Shown one piece after another: positions 34,501 through 44,713 of a DNA stretch of 64,000 nucleotides. Each line of letters opens with the position of its first letter. The stretch's first letter is position 1. Both the position numbers and the translations under genes were made by a program. Source of the DNA: Batrachochytrium dendrobatidis JAM81. Taxonomy: Eukaryota > Chytridiomycota > Chytridiomycetes > Rhizophydiales. Under the pieces are notes generated by a model. It did not search any database and was not told the origin of the DNA. It saw nothing but the letters and a program-made list of their open reading frames with translations. The stretch covers positions 16,735-80,734 of the forward strand of contig NW_006281113.1 in assembly GCF_000203795.2 (NCBI RefSeq). The letters run 5' to 3'.

Positions 34501-36820
34501 ATCACATTGATACAAACGACAAGCACGGTATTACACTGATTGATGTGTCATAAACTGGTATGCAAGGTCTTGCAAACACACATTGATGGATTGTGGTGCT
34601 CAACAAACTCGTCACCACTGAGCATGGTCGATTTCAAACCAAACAAGTGTGTTGTGTAAGTTGGTTCACTAGTCGATATTGTTCAATGACAGCAGTGCGT
34701 GCAGCTCAATACTATTGTTGTGTTGACTGACATTCAAAATGCACTCGACACTGTCACGGTTGGTGCCTTGATATGATAACTGCAGCATATGTGATTGACA
34801 CCACACACACTGGTCTTGTTAACAGCGCTACACACATGCTCATCAGCTTGTGCTCAGACTGAATCATTGGTTTCTGATCCATTTCCATTTGAGCATGAAG
34901 TCCGGTGGTGATATCCACTGTCAGATTGTTGTTCAACGTGTTCATCAACGACATACACGATGATATCAACCGATTGTCATTGCATGAGTATTGTGTAAAT
35001 CACCATCAATGTGAGGGTTCATGTATGCCGACAATATCGTGATATTTTCCAATTCTGATCAATCACTCCAGTTGGCATCTGGTGTACTTGCACGATGAAT
35101 GGAACAATGTCAAACAAGTTTTGGTGTAGTCAAATGCAACATACTTAGTTTCCGTGGTCACAACACTTTGATTCCGAATTACCAATTGATATGATGCTAC
35201 ACGAACAACAGATTCGTCGTGTTCAACACTACAAATATCTGGATATTGTATTGCACGAACCACTGTATCACACCATGCGACTGGACTATATTCAGATTGC
35301 TGTATCCAATAGCATGTCAGTTGTGTCCGACTCTTGCAAACCATCAACTCACAATCAACTTTCAGACACGAATATGTTTGGCAGTCATTCTAGTAATGAT
35401 CATGTATGCACTGGATCTGATTGGTGGTAACTTGACCTGCATACACAGTCAACAGTCAACAACGGTGTGCTACACATATTGAATGCATGCAAATCCATGA
35501 CTGTCAACTCCTTGTTGTTGAAATGGGTTCAGATCACCATCAGCTCGCTTACTCGTTGCACCGATGCGATTGCATGATCAACCTGGCACCAACCAAACCA
35601 CATTCGAATATATATGTTCCAGTCATGTGCATGGTGTATCGATTGTCAATTCCAACACATTCCACCATGATCATGGTCACATCACACCATGCTGATGTAT
35701 GTCGATCAGTATCACATTGCAACCAGTTATCATCCAATGACTGCAATGCAATACCGTGCATGTATTGTGACTGATACGCTGTGCCCATCAACAAGTGTGC
35801 AACTGTCACTCGATATATCGACTCTGATATGCAACAACATGCTGTGTTTACCATGATCAGGTTTTTGATCAATCTTGGACTCATGATACATGATTTGACA
35901 TGTTGGATCGTGTGGATGTGTCATGAACTGCAATTTAGTTGCAGACACACACATGTTTGACATTGACCGATGCATACTGTGCAACGACTGATCAGTGCGT
36001 GTGTAATTGCACACTTGGTGGTATTGTGCATTATAGTTGTTTGACAATGTATGAATGCTGGATTAGTCGGTTATATGCAACCCATTTGAATCGACCTATT
36101 TGGACCATCACTCGATGTAACTGACAACAATGTGTATACATGGCTGTTGGATCAGTCGAGTTTCTGTTGGTAGTGTACCAGTGGTAACAGACACAACCCT
36201 GACACCATCACAGGAACAATCATACAACAGTTGACCAATACACTTGTAACACCACCAGCATATGCTCGTATGGATATGACATGTTCACATGAGTTCATTT
36301 CATGTCTTGGCATTCGTTTAAATAAAACTTGTTCAAAAGTAAATCATGACCATAGCAGGCTTACGATTGTAATAGTACACCAAAGTCAACCCCTGCAGCC
36401 ATTAACAATGTATTACAATCAAACGTTGCATAGAAACCTCCACTTTGATCATGGTTTGGAACTGTAAACTGCCTGTTTGGTTTATGTTAATGTACAGATT
36501 CTACAAATGGTATGCCAAAAATCATGCCAAAATCAAAATCACCAAACAGTATCGTTAGATCAGCCGAGTGATGTCATGTATTCAATCGAGATGGATTGCA
36601 GTTCAACAAACTGGTTGCAGTGCACAAGACACGAACAATAAATGATTCTGTCATCCAAATCAGCACTAAACAATCTACCGATACTTTGAATAAACATCAA
36701 TAAAAACATACTCTTGTGTGGTTGAATGAAATGTACACATCAAATACTTGATCCACATTGATGGTGACAATTACGCATTTTTTTGACTTTATTCTCACTT
36801 GGTCCCTATTGTTCGTATTG
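31540..36820 (+). other. Eroded region with protein-like fragments, no recognised gene
   Basis: About 5 kb with many plus-strand open pieces that read like protein for 40-100 codons and then break. Examples are 31524-31883 (FGQLQSQTNDIVVMMTKHDN), 31948-32220 (VKFDPETPTKTINP), 33582-33764 (FTIGGIYAAFDGSYTDTHEL) and the stretch around 34155-34430 (LPPSKLFLIRDD, then a stop, then LVHTRHPENNRI). No domain was recognised. The consistent strand and composition suggest one or more large decayed genes or an old mobile element. The last part (35459-36172) is the inverted repeat of 7425-8185. Confidence 0.35.
35459..36172 (+). repeat. Inverted partner of the 7.4-8.2 kb segment
   Basis: Matches the reverse complement of 7425-8185 over about 700 bases. 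It ends close to the word ATGTGTATACATGGCTGTTG at the right side. Confidence 0.7.
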
Positions 36821-36824
36821 TTCC

Positions 36825-37490
36825 TGTTAAAGAAATCAGACCTTTGTTGAAGCAATCAGACTCTAGCCGATTACGAACCGTTCAACTAATTAACTTACAT
36901 CGGATATAATATCCGAGCAGGGTATTATTCAATTTTAACACAATGTAACACTAGTGTGTCACATTGTATATCCCCTAATTCATAACTTCACCATCATTAT
37001 TGACCCTTATGTTTCTATAACGACCCTACTTACTTTAACATGGTATTCATAGTTACCAATCATATGTAACTGTATCCCATTATAACAACACAGCTAACAG
37101 CTGGAATCAATCCTATTGGCCAAGTTATCTCCGGGTACTATAGCCTATTATCAAATACTACCTGTTTGAGCCACAAGCCTCAAACAATCTTTTACTATAA
37201 AAGCCAAGACACTTTCTTATTAAATAAATATCCTCTGAATATCCTCTGAATCAATCTTCTAAATATCATCTGACATAACTTCGTTATTATCTATTAAGTT
37301 CAACTCGTTATTCTGTTGACTTTAATTTGCGTGACTACTTCCTGATTATCATTCAAGATCTCTTCTGACCGATCTTTTCTACAGCGGCAGATTATATATT
37401 ATTACCTTATACTTTACTAATTGAAAGACTCAGTCTCTTTCTCTATTTTCTATCTCTATACTTCTTGCGCGATAATCAAAATCTTTAACA
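36825..37490 (+). repeat. 5' LTR of the Copia element
   Basis: 666 bases, TG...CA ends. It contains a TATA-like ACTATAAAAGC (about 37190) followed by TTAAATAAATA, which would supply promoter and polyadenylation signals. The R/U5 boundaries were not placed. Confidence 0.95.
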
Positions 37491-37502
37491 GGTTATGAGC
37501 CC
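37491..37502 (+). other. Primer-binding site matching the anticodon arm of initiator tRNA-Met
   Basis: GGTTATGAGCCC directly follows the LTR and is complementary to the GGGCUCAUAACC anticodon stem-loop of eukaryotic initiator tRNA-Met, not to a tRNA 3' end. Drosophila copia is known to prime this way from a 5' half-tRNA. The Gag-Pol ATG (37495) lies inside the site. Confidence 0.75.
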
Positions 37503-40500
37503 AGCCGGAAGCCACGCAGTAAAGATCACAGACGGTCTATACGTACCAAGACTAAACAAAGCTAATTTCAGCAAATGGTATATCAGCATCGAAGCAGTAT
37601 TCGAACATTATGAGTTATGGGATTCACACGTCATTGCAGTACCGCCAGAAAAGGCAGAAAAGGCTTTTAAAATAAAAGAAATCAAAGCAAGAGGATTAAT
37701 TTGCTCAACAGTCAGCGAAGAAGACTACGAAGAATTCACTGAAGATTCACACGGAACTCCGCTATCAGCACGCGATTCAATCGCTAAAATCGTCAAACAC
37801 TTCAGAACAGGAAATCTGATCGAGATCCACGGATTGGAAATCAAGATGCAAGAACTCACTTACAACACAGATGAAGGAGTCAAAGTTCTATTTGAAGAAA
37901 TGACTAAGCTACGGAAAGCGCTCGAGAGAATGAACGTTGTAACTTCAAATTCCGAGTTCTTCAGAAAAATCCTATGGAAGCTAATCGATGTATCACGACA
38001 TTGGGTCTCGATGAGAAAGGAATTCAATGACTATTCTGAAAAAGACTTCTCTACAAAGCCTATCAAGGACATGCTAGTCAGAGAAGAGGAGGATCTAATA
38101 AGAGCTCACGAATTACCAAAATTACAAAACGCCGAAGTCGCGTTACACAGCTCATTCGGACAAAGAAAGCCACCAAGAGCAAACTACAATAATCAGTCGC
38201 ATTTCAAGGGCACTGATAACAAAGGAAATTACTCGAACGATTCTAATCAGGATGTTCACTACAATAATCAGCCACATCTCAGGGGCTTTACCAACGGAGA
38301 TCACTCGAACGATTCTAATCAGAATGTTCAAAACTCCAATAATTCATCTTACTGGCCAAACGGCAAGAAGAAGATATTGTGTCGTAATTGTGGAAAGCTA
38401 GGATCTCATTTAGCAAAAGACTGTCGAGCTCGGTCCTCAAATAACAGTCAATCAAACAGTAACTACGCATCTACGTCATGCTACAACTCAAACGCTAATA
38501 ATGATTTCTCGTTTCACAATACCACAACTTCACCAAAAACTGACTACTGCAGTATCAGCAGAAACAGTGTCAACGAAATTATTCTTGACTCGGGTGCTAC
38601 CACTCATATGGTATGCAACAAGAACTGGCTGTCTAATACAGTACCGTTGCAAAATCACAGTGTCAAAGGTTCGATGAAAACGGCTACTAATGCCGAATGC
38701 AAAGGGTCGCTTCAACTCAAAGTCTGGAATGGAAAAGCCAGTCGCGTTATTACTATCAATAACGTGCTATATGTTCCTGGATTCGAGGTCAATCTAATCT
38801 CTCCAGGAAAACTAGCTGTCGAGTTCGGATGCTGGACTAAGCTCAATAAACAAGGAGCTGTCCTCTACACTAAGAACGATGTACAAGTCTTACGTGCACA
38901 CAAAGTCGGCACACTAGATATTATCAAATGCGACATCATCATCCCGGATTCTAATAATGGACCCAATCAAGGCGAATACAACGACCAATCCTATGCAGCA
39001 TCTGCCATATTCAATTCTCCAGCAAATCTATATACATGGCATAGACGACTAGGTCATATCGGTAAAGGATTAATCTTAGATCTAGCAAAGAATGTCAAAG
39101 GCATGGAAATTATCAAGAATCCAGTAAATACACCTATTCATATATGTGAAGCTTGCGTCGAAGGACAAGCACATAAGAAACCTTTTCCAGTGGTAAGCCA
39201 CACAAAATCAAAAGCCATCAATAATCTCCTTCATATGGATCTTGCTGGACCTTTCGAAGTACAGTCTCTCGGTAAGGCCAAGTACTATTTAGTCATAGTA
39301 GATGACTATTCACGATACTCGCATCTGTATCCAATCGCTCACAAGTCAGCGACACTCAGTGTTCTTAAGGATCACATTACTCTTGTGGAAAACACTACAG
39401 ACACTAAAATCCGAAATATCAGATCGGACAATGGAGGTGAATTCACATCTAATGAATTCAAAGCTTACCTAGCGTCAAAAGGAATCGGACATCAACTTAC
39501 GGCTCCTTACAATCCACAGCAGAACGGAGTTGCCGAAAGGAAAAATAGAGCAATTGTAAATGCTGTTCGGTCCATGCTCTCAGATTCTGGATTGCCACGT
39601 ACATTTTGGGCTGAAGCTGCCACTACCGCAACTTATCTACAAAATAGGACTCCCCACACAGCTATCGGTGGAAGAACTCCCTACGAACTATGGACTGGAA
39701 ACGTTCCAGCAATACCTCATCTACGAGTATTCGGATGTCTAGCTCATGCTCTGCTACCCACAAACTTGCTTAAAAAACTAGATGCGCGGACTAATCGCTG
39801 TGTCATGCTCGGCTACAAAGCAGGAACCAAAGCATATCGGGTCTACGATATGAACTCGAAACGGGTAGTTACTTCGAGGGACGTCACATTTGACGAAAAT
39901 GTCTTCCCTATGATGAAGCCTAATCACAGGGCTTATGATTGGAATGTTCCTACTACACTTTCCAAATCCAAAACTACTCACCCAAATATTGATAACGATA
40001 GTGATGATGAAATGCCATTCGTTAATCCTAACTTCTCTACTACTACTACTACTCCTACATCTCCTCCTGAACTAATAGAGGATGATTATATGACTACTGA
40101 ATCTACTACTCCTACTAGAACTATAACTGATAATGTAGATCCATTCGCTAGATCTTATCCCTCTACATTCAGTCCATCACATTTACCTACTTCTATAAAC
40201 AGGGAATGTTCTAATGTTCCATCTGAGGATTCAATTCAATTACCCCCTCAGATCCCCCGACGAGGTATCTTTCGGAACAAACAAATTCACGCCTCCTTAC
40301 GTGAATCAAGCCTAAGCGGTATCAGGAAACCAAAGGCAAATACAAAAATCGTTGCAGAGTCTACGCAAACTATTCCTAATGAAGCAATCAACGCTTCAAG
40401 TCCCCGGATTCAGGAACTATCTCAATCCGATTCCGAAGTGGAAGACACACCACTTAAAGGTAAAACTCAGGGACCCTACTATTGTTACAAAAGGCAACCA

Positions 40501-42126
40501 GACTTTGATCACATGGATTCAAGTCTCTTTTCTGCTAGTACAACTACATCAATATTTCCATCGAATTGGAAACAAGCAATTGCTGCCCCAGATGCAAATC
40601 TCTGGAAGATCGCAGCAGATAAAGAAATGAAGTCACTTAAGGAAAATCAAACCTGGCAAGTTTGCGAAGTACCTAAAGATCAGCGCGTTATTCAAGTACG
40701 CTGGGTCTTCAAAATCAAATACAATACGGATGGATCCATAGACAAATATAAGGCCAGATTAGTAGCCAAAGGATTCGTTCAAGTCCCAGGAGTGGACTAT
40801 CATGAAACATATGCTCCAGTACTAAGGTTTACATCCCTCAGAACACTACTCTCACTTGCTGCCATCCATGATCTCGAAGTCGATCACACGGATGCAAATA
40901 ATGCCTTTCTCAATGGCAATATCGAAGAAGAACTCTACATTGATCTCCCAGAAGGATATCAAGAACAGTCCAAGAATAGACAAACCAAACTAGTCGGACG
41001 ACTGAAGAAGGCGCTTTACGGTCTCAAGCAAGCACCACATCAGTGGAATCAAATTCTCGTCTCAAAATGTTTGGATCTTGGCTTTACTCAATGCACTTCA
41101 GATCCCTGCATTCTCACTATGCGTAAAAGCGACTCATTTGTCATAATTGCCATATATGTCGACGATATACTATTCATTGGCAATAATCGAGAATTACTCG
41201 ATGTCTCAAAAGGAAAATTATTCAAGGAATTCTCTATGAAGGATCTAGGACCGATCCATACCTGTCTTAATATTCGAATCATTAGAGACAGAGTCAAGAG
41301 GACTATCTCAATATCTCAGGAACACTATCTAAAAGATGTTCTCAAAAGATTTTACATGTTGGACTGCAAACCAGTTGCAACACCAATAGAATCTGGCACC
41401 AATTTGACTGCATCTCTCCCAACGGAACCAGTTACCGACGCTCCTTATCGCGAAGCAGTTGGAGCTTTGATGTACGCAATGGTTGCTACTCGACCAGATC
41501 TCGGCGCTGCCATCGGTCAAGTTTCCAGATTTATGCACCATCCAAACGATACACATTGGACTGCTGTTAAACGTATACTAAGATACGTAAAATACTCACT
41601 TAATTATTCTCTTACGCTAGGAGGGGATAACACCACTCTGGTAGGATACTGTGACGCAGACTGGGCAGGAGATGTAGACTCTCGGAAAAGCACCTCCGGA
41701 TACACTTGCTTTCTAGGCAATAGCTGTATATCATGGAGATCTACTAAACAGACTTCTGTAGCTATCTCAACTATGGAAGCTGAATATGCAGCCGCTGTCA
41801 CTGCCACTCAAGAATTATTATTTCTACGCAATATGCTTAATGAACTCGGATTCACTCAAGAAAGAGCTACGATACTCTACTCCGATTCACAATCAGCAAT
41901 TGCAAACACGGAAAATCAAGCACCCAATCATGCTACAACTAAGCATATGGACGTCAAGCTTAAATTCCTACGCGACCAAGTCTCGCAAAAGAATATACTA
42001 GTCATGTATATTAGAACTCAAGATCAGATCGCGGACATCATGACAAAAGGTCTTCCAAGGATCGCCTTTGCCCAATTCTCAGATCTACTTGGACTGAGAG
42101 CCGTTCAAGGCGAGGAGGGGTGTTAA
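37495..42126 (+). CDS. Copia Gag-Pol polyprotein
   Basis: Single 1543-residue frame from the ATG inside the primer-binding site to a TAA six bases into the 3' LTR. Order of parts: Gag with a CCHC zinc knuckle (C296-x2-C-x4-H-x4-C310); aspartic protease with the ILDSGATTHM active site (D365); integrase with the HHCC zinc module (H516, H521, C551, C554) and DD35E catalytic core (D582, D645, E681, the last in NGVAERKNR); reverse transcriptase with the YVDD box (Y1221-D1224); and RNase H with D1387 in CDADWAGD and the KHMDV motif. All catalytic residues are present and there is no stop or frameshift. Gag and Pol are in one frame, so the Gag excess must come from something other than frameshifting, as in Drosophila copia, where a spliced RNA makes Gag. 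Codon use is less AT-extreme than in the flanking DNA, consistent with a recent arrival. Confidence 0.97.
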   Translation: MSPAGSHAVKITDGLYVPRLNKANFSKWYISIEAVFEHYELWDSHVIAVPPEKAEKAFKIKEIKARGLICSTVSEEDYEEFTEDSHGTPLSARDSIAKIVKHFRTGNLIEIHGLEIKMQELTYNTDEGVKVLFEEMTKLRKALERMNVVTSNSEFFRKILWKLIDVSRHWVSMRKEFNDYSEKDFSTKPIKDMLVREEEDLIRAHELPKLQNAEVALHSSFGQRKPPRANYNNQSHFKGTDNKGNYSNDSNQDVHYNNQPHLRGFTNGDHSNDSNQNVQNSNNSSYWPNGKKKILCRNCGKLGSHLAKDCRARSSNNSQSNSNYASTSCYNSNANNDFSFHNTTTSPKTDYCSISRNSVNEIILDSGATTHMVCNKNWLSNTVPLQNHSVKGSMKTATNAECKGSLQLKVWNGKASRVITINNVLYVPGFEVNLISPGKLAVEFGCWTKLNKQGAVLYTKNDVQVLRAHKVGTLDIIKCDIIIPDSNNGPNQGEYNDQSYAASAIFNSPANLYTWHRRLGHIGKGLILDLAKNVKGMEIIKNPVNTPIHICEACVEGQAHKKPFPVVSHTKSKAINNLLHMDLAGPFEVQSLGKAKYYLVIVDDYSRYSHLYPIAHKSATLSVLKDHITLVENTTDTKIRNIRSDNGGEFTSNEFKAYLASKGIGHQLTAPYNPQQNGVAERKNRAIVNAVRSMLSDSGLPRTFWAEAATTATYLQNRTPHTAIGGRTPYELWTGNVPAIPHLRVFGCLAHALLPTNLLKKLDARTNRCVMLGYKAGTKAYRVYDMNSKRVVTSRDVTFDENVFPMMKPNHRAYDWNVPTTLSKSKTTHPNIDNDSDDEMPFVNPNFSTTTTTPTSPPELIEDDYMTTESTTPTRTITDNVDPFARSYPSTFSPSHLPTSINRECSNVPSEDSIQLPPQIPRRGIFRNKQIHASLRESSLSGIRKPKANTKIVAESTQTIPNEAINASSPRIQELSQSDSEVEDTPLKGKTQGPYYCYKRQPDFDHMDSSLFSASTTTSIFPSNWKQAIAAPDANLWKIAADKEMKSLKENQTWQVCEVPKDQRVIQVRWVFKIKYNTDGSIDKYKARLVAKGFVQVPGVDYHETYAPVLRFTSLRTLLSLAAIHDLEVDHTDANNAFLNGNIEEELYIDLPEGYQEQSKNRQTKLVGRLKKALYGLKQAPHQWNQILVSKCLDLGFTQCTSDPCILTMRKSDSFVIIAIYVDDILFIGNNRELLDVSKGKLFKEFSMKDLGPIHTCLNIRIIRDRVKRTISISQEHYLKDVLKRFYMLDCKPVATPIESGTNLTASLPTEPVTDAPYREAVGALMYAMVATRPDLGAAIGQVSRFMHHPNDTHWTAVKRILRYVKYSLNYSLTLGGDNTTLVGYCDADWAGDVDSRKSTSGYTCFLGNSCISWRSTKQTSVAISTMEAEYAAAVTATQELLFLRNMLNELGFTQERATILYSDSQSAIANTENQAPNHATTKHMDVKLKFLRDQVSQKNILVMYIRTQDQIADIMTKGLPRIAFAQFSDLLGLRAVQGEEGC
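42112..42120 (+). other. Polypurine tract
   Basis: GAGGAGGGG abuts the 3' LTR and would prime plus-strand DNA synthesis. It also codes for the penultimate residues of Gag-Pol. Confidence 0.8.
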
Positions 42127-42786
42127 AGAAATCAGACCTTTGTTGAAGCAATCAGACTCTAGCCGATTACGAACCGTTCAACTAATTAACTTACATCGGA
42201 TATAATATCCGAGCAGGGTATTATTCAATTTTAACACAATGTAACACTAGTGTGTCACATTGTATATCCCCTAATTCATAACTTCACCATCATTATTGAC
42301 CCTTATGTTTCTATAACGACCCTACTTACTTTAACATGGTATTCATAGTTACCAATCATATGTAACTGTATCCCATTATAACAACACAGCTAACAGCTGG
42401 AATCAATCCTATTGGCCAAGTTATCTCCGGGTACTATAGCCTATTATCAAATACTACCTGTTTGAGCCACAAGCCTCAAACAATCTTTTACTATAAAAGC
42501 CAAGACACTTTCTTATTAAATAAATATCCTCTGAATATCCTCTGAATCAATCTTCTAAATATCATCTGACATAACTTCGTTATTATCTATTAAGTTCAAC
42601 TCGTTATTCTGTTGACTTTAATTTGCGTGACTACTTCCTGATTATCATTCAAGATCTCTTCTGACCGATCTTTTCTACAGCGGCAGATTATATATTATTA
42701 CCTTATACTTTACTAATTGAAAGACTCAGTCTCTTTCTCTATTTTCTATCTCTATACTTCTTGCGCGATAATCAAAATCTTTAACA
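42121..42786 (+). repeat. 3' LTR of the Copia element
   Basis: 666 bases, same as the 5' LTR at every position I compared. Followed by the GTTCC target duplication. Confidence 0.95.
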
Positions 42787-43085
42787 GTTCCTACTATCCC
42801 TATGTTGCTAGCCGTAAGGGTTTTGAAAGACACAATGTCGCCCTTTAGACTTGGTGGAAACTGGCATCAGTCATACTATGAGACTGATTGCTTGTTGTGT
42901 GCTTGAACTCCCTTATCTGGTGTTCCATCTTACACGAGTACAGTTGTAACAATAGCCTTTAGTTTTGACCCTTTAATCAATCCATGTTGTATAAATATCA
43001 AAACAAACTGCCAAAACTATCCAGTATTTCGACACTATCGGAATAAATTGCTGCTCGTCTGTATTGCTCATCTGGATAGTTTACA
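42787..43085 (+). promoter_or_regulatory. Promoter between the Copia element and the secreted gene at 43.1 kb
   Basis: Only 299 bases separate the retrotransposon from the ATG. They hold GTAAGGGTTTTG, TTGACCCTTTAATC and a TATA box GTATAAATATC near 42990. So the proximal promoter survives, but everything further upstream was displaced by 6 kb. Confidence 0.55.
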
Positions 43086-43628
43086 ATGAAACAAGCTGTG
43101 ATTTTTATAATTTCGCTGCTGGCAGCCATGTCGTCGGCTATAGTCGTATCAACTTCTGAAAGTCCAGCTCCAACATTCGAACCATCACCATCACCATCGA
43201 CATCAGGCTCAACATCAGGTTCACATCCACCTTCAGCTCCAGCACTATTATTTCGACCCCATAGTGATACTCGTGTCGCTAGTCTGTTTTCACGCTATAA
43301 TATACTTTTGGGACAATACAATTCGAAAGTCGCTGAATGCAAAGTTTTAAAACAGGATTGTGAAGACCTCGACAGCATCGCACGTATACAAACACTTACA
43401 CATACTCTGACTCTAGATAAATGCAACCGTGATAAAGGCTCATCAAAAAAAATGCGATTAAAGGCCACCTCCAACTGTATGAAAGAAAATTTAAAAAAGG
43501 CCAAGGATGTGTATCTTCAATCCCTTGCGAAAAAAATCCATATATGTGGTGAAGTCAGTCGACTCAAAGCAAGAATGAACGAGGTCGAGGCTAAAGTTCA
43601 AAACTTGCTATTCAATAATCAACAATAG
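43086..43628 (+). CDS. Small secreted Cys-containing coiled-coil protein
   Basis: Predicted secreted protein of 180 residues. The N-terminus MKQAVIFIISLLAAMSSA is a signal peptide. Residues about 22-60 form a Ser/Pro/Thr-rich linker (PSPSPSTSGSTSGSHPPS). The rest is a Lys-rich helical domain with five Cys residues (in KVAECKVLKQDCED, DKCNRDKG, SNCMKENL and HICGEV), suggesting disulphides. It has no paralog in the window but the same plan as the MKF/MKL proteins: signal peptide, disordered linker, helical domain. Family unknown. Its expression may be affected by the LTR just upstream. Confidence 0.75.
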   Translation: MKQAVIFIISLLAAMSSAIVVSTSESPAPTFEPSPSPSTSGSTSGSHPPSAPALLFRPHSDTRVASLFSRYNILLGQYNSKVAECKVLKQDCEDLDSIARIQTLTHTLTLDKCNRDKGSSKKMRLKATSNCMKENLKKAKDVYLQSLAKKIHICGEVSRLKARMNEVEAKVQNLLFNNQQ

Positions 43629-43629
43629 C

Positions 43630-44710
43630 TTGATTAAATATCAAACTGTTACCAATCTGCATACAATTAAAACAATAAAGTTTGGAATCATGATATATGT
43701 GTATTGTTTGTAGGTGCACATTGTACAACAGTGAATGCAATGGATTGTCATTGGCTGTTGTTTTGAACCATTTTATCAACAAATGCAACTGCTTATGACA
43801 TGCAATAGATTTGGATGATATACCAACAAAAAATGAACATAAACTGGTTTACCGAGTATGTTGTATACAACAATTGCTTTTATACATGTTTGATATGGAT
43901 CATTCAGCTGGGACCATTGCATTGTTAATAATCGACTAGACTCATGGATGTGTATTTTAAGCTAGTTTGTATCATAATTATGACAGGATGTGTGATGAGA
44001 TGATGCAGTGGACATATATACAACGTGTATTACAGTAAAAACATGAACTGATTGTTTGGACATGTATGGAGCAGAGCTGTTGTAACATCCAAGCGACTAT
44101 ACTAAACATGTTGAAAAGCATCAAATGGCAGTAGGTTGATCACCAAGAAACAATGCTACAAGTCTGAAATGCAACATGATGACTATTTATCAACGTAATA
44201 TTGATTGTCTGGTATTTACACTGTAAATCAATATCAAGTGGGTTCCAATTACGATTTTACTGATCATGATGGATAATGTTTGGCAAGTCAAAGATATGGA
44301 CATGTGGATGTGGATGCTAATCACCATTGAATCAAACCACTGCATGTTTTGTTGCACAGTAAATACTATATTGAACAAGTCCAAATCCAAGTGTTTGTAA
44401 TGATAGAGGTTGGTGATGAGTTACACTTGTGATTGAAACCTGATTGGTATTGCATGTCATGTGTCAATACGACATGTCAAGCAGTATCATATCGACACGA
44501 TCCACACATGCATGTCAGCATCATCAATGTGTACAACTATGCAATATACAATCAACTGTATTGTATCGTATTGGAAACACAAGTGTCGATGTACACTATG
44601 ATACCATGTCAACCAAGACTGGAGTAATCAGATACAATGCATGTAAATCCAAATTTATTGCAAATTAAGCCAGAATGACAATTGAATCGGTTGAAACCAA
44701 TCCAGATTGA
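43630..44710. other. Intergenic DNA, no gene seen
   Basis: AT-rich. 44450-44700 is the reverse complement of the 3' flank found after the secreted genes at 23.8, 55.4 and 63.4 kb (word GACATGCATGT and its surroundings), so it belongs to the duplicated unit of the gene at 44.7 kb. Confidence 0.4.
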
Positions 44711-44713
44711 CAT

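Larger units (their letters stand above)
36825..42786 (+). mobile_element. Complete Copia (Ty1-type) LTR retrotransposon
   Basis: A 5962-bp element with two 666-bp LTRs, both beginning TGTTAAAG and ending TTTAACA, identical as far as I can compare by eye. It is flanked by a 5-bp direct repeat GTTCC (36820-36824 and 42787-42791). It has a primer-binding site right after the 5' LTR, one uninterrupted Gag-Pol frame, and a purine tract GAGGAGGGG right before the 3' LTR. Integrase precedes reverse transcriptase, which marks it as Copia and not Gypsy. The intact frame and matching LTRs mean a very recent insertion, and the element may be active. Confidence 0.97.

Noticed and set aside
35487..35774. 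95-codon frame conserved with 7939-8160 on the other strand
   Set aside because: Similarity is explained by the inverted DNA duplication. There is no stronger conservation at protein level, and the partner frames have different ends.
37495..42126. Gypsy element or retrovirus-like origin for the 6-kb element
   Set aside because: Integrase precedes reverse transcriptase, there is no envelope-like frame, and the RT box is YVDD with Copia-type flanking motifs.
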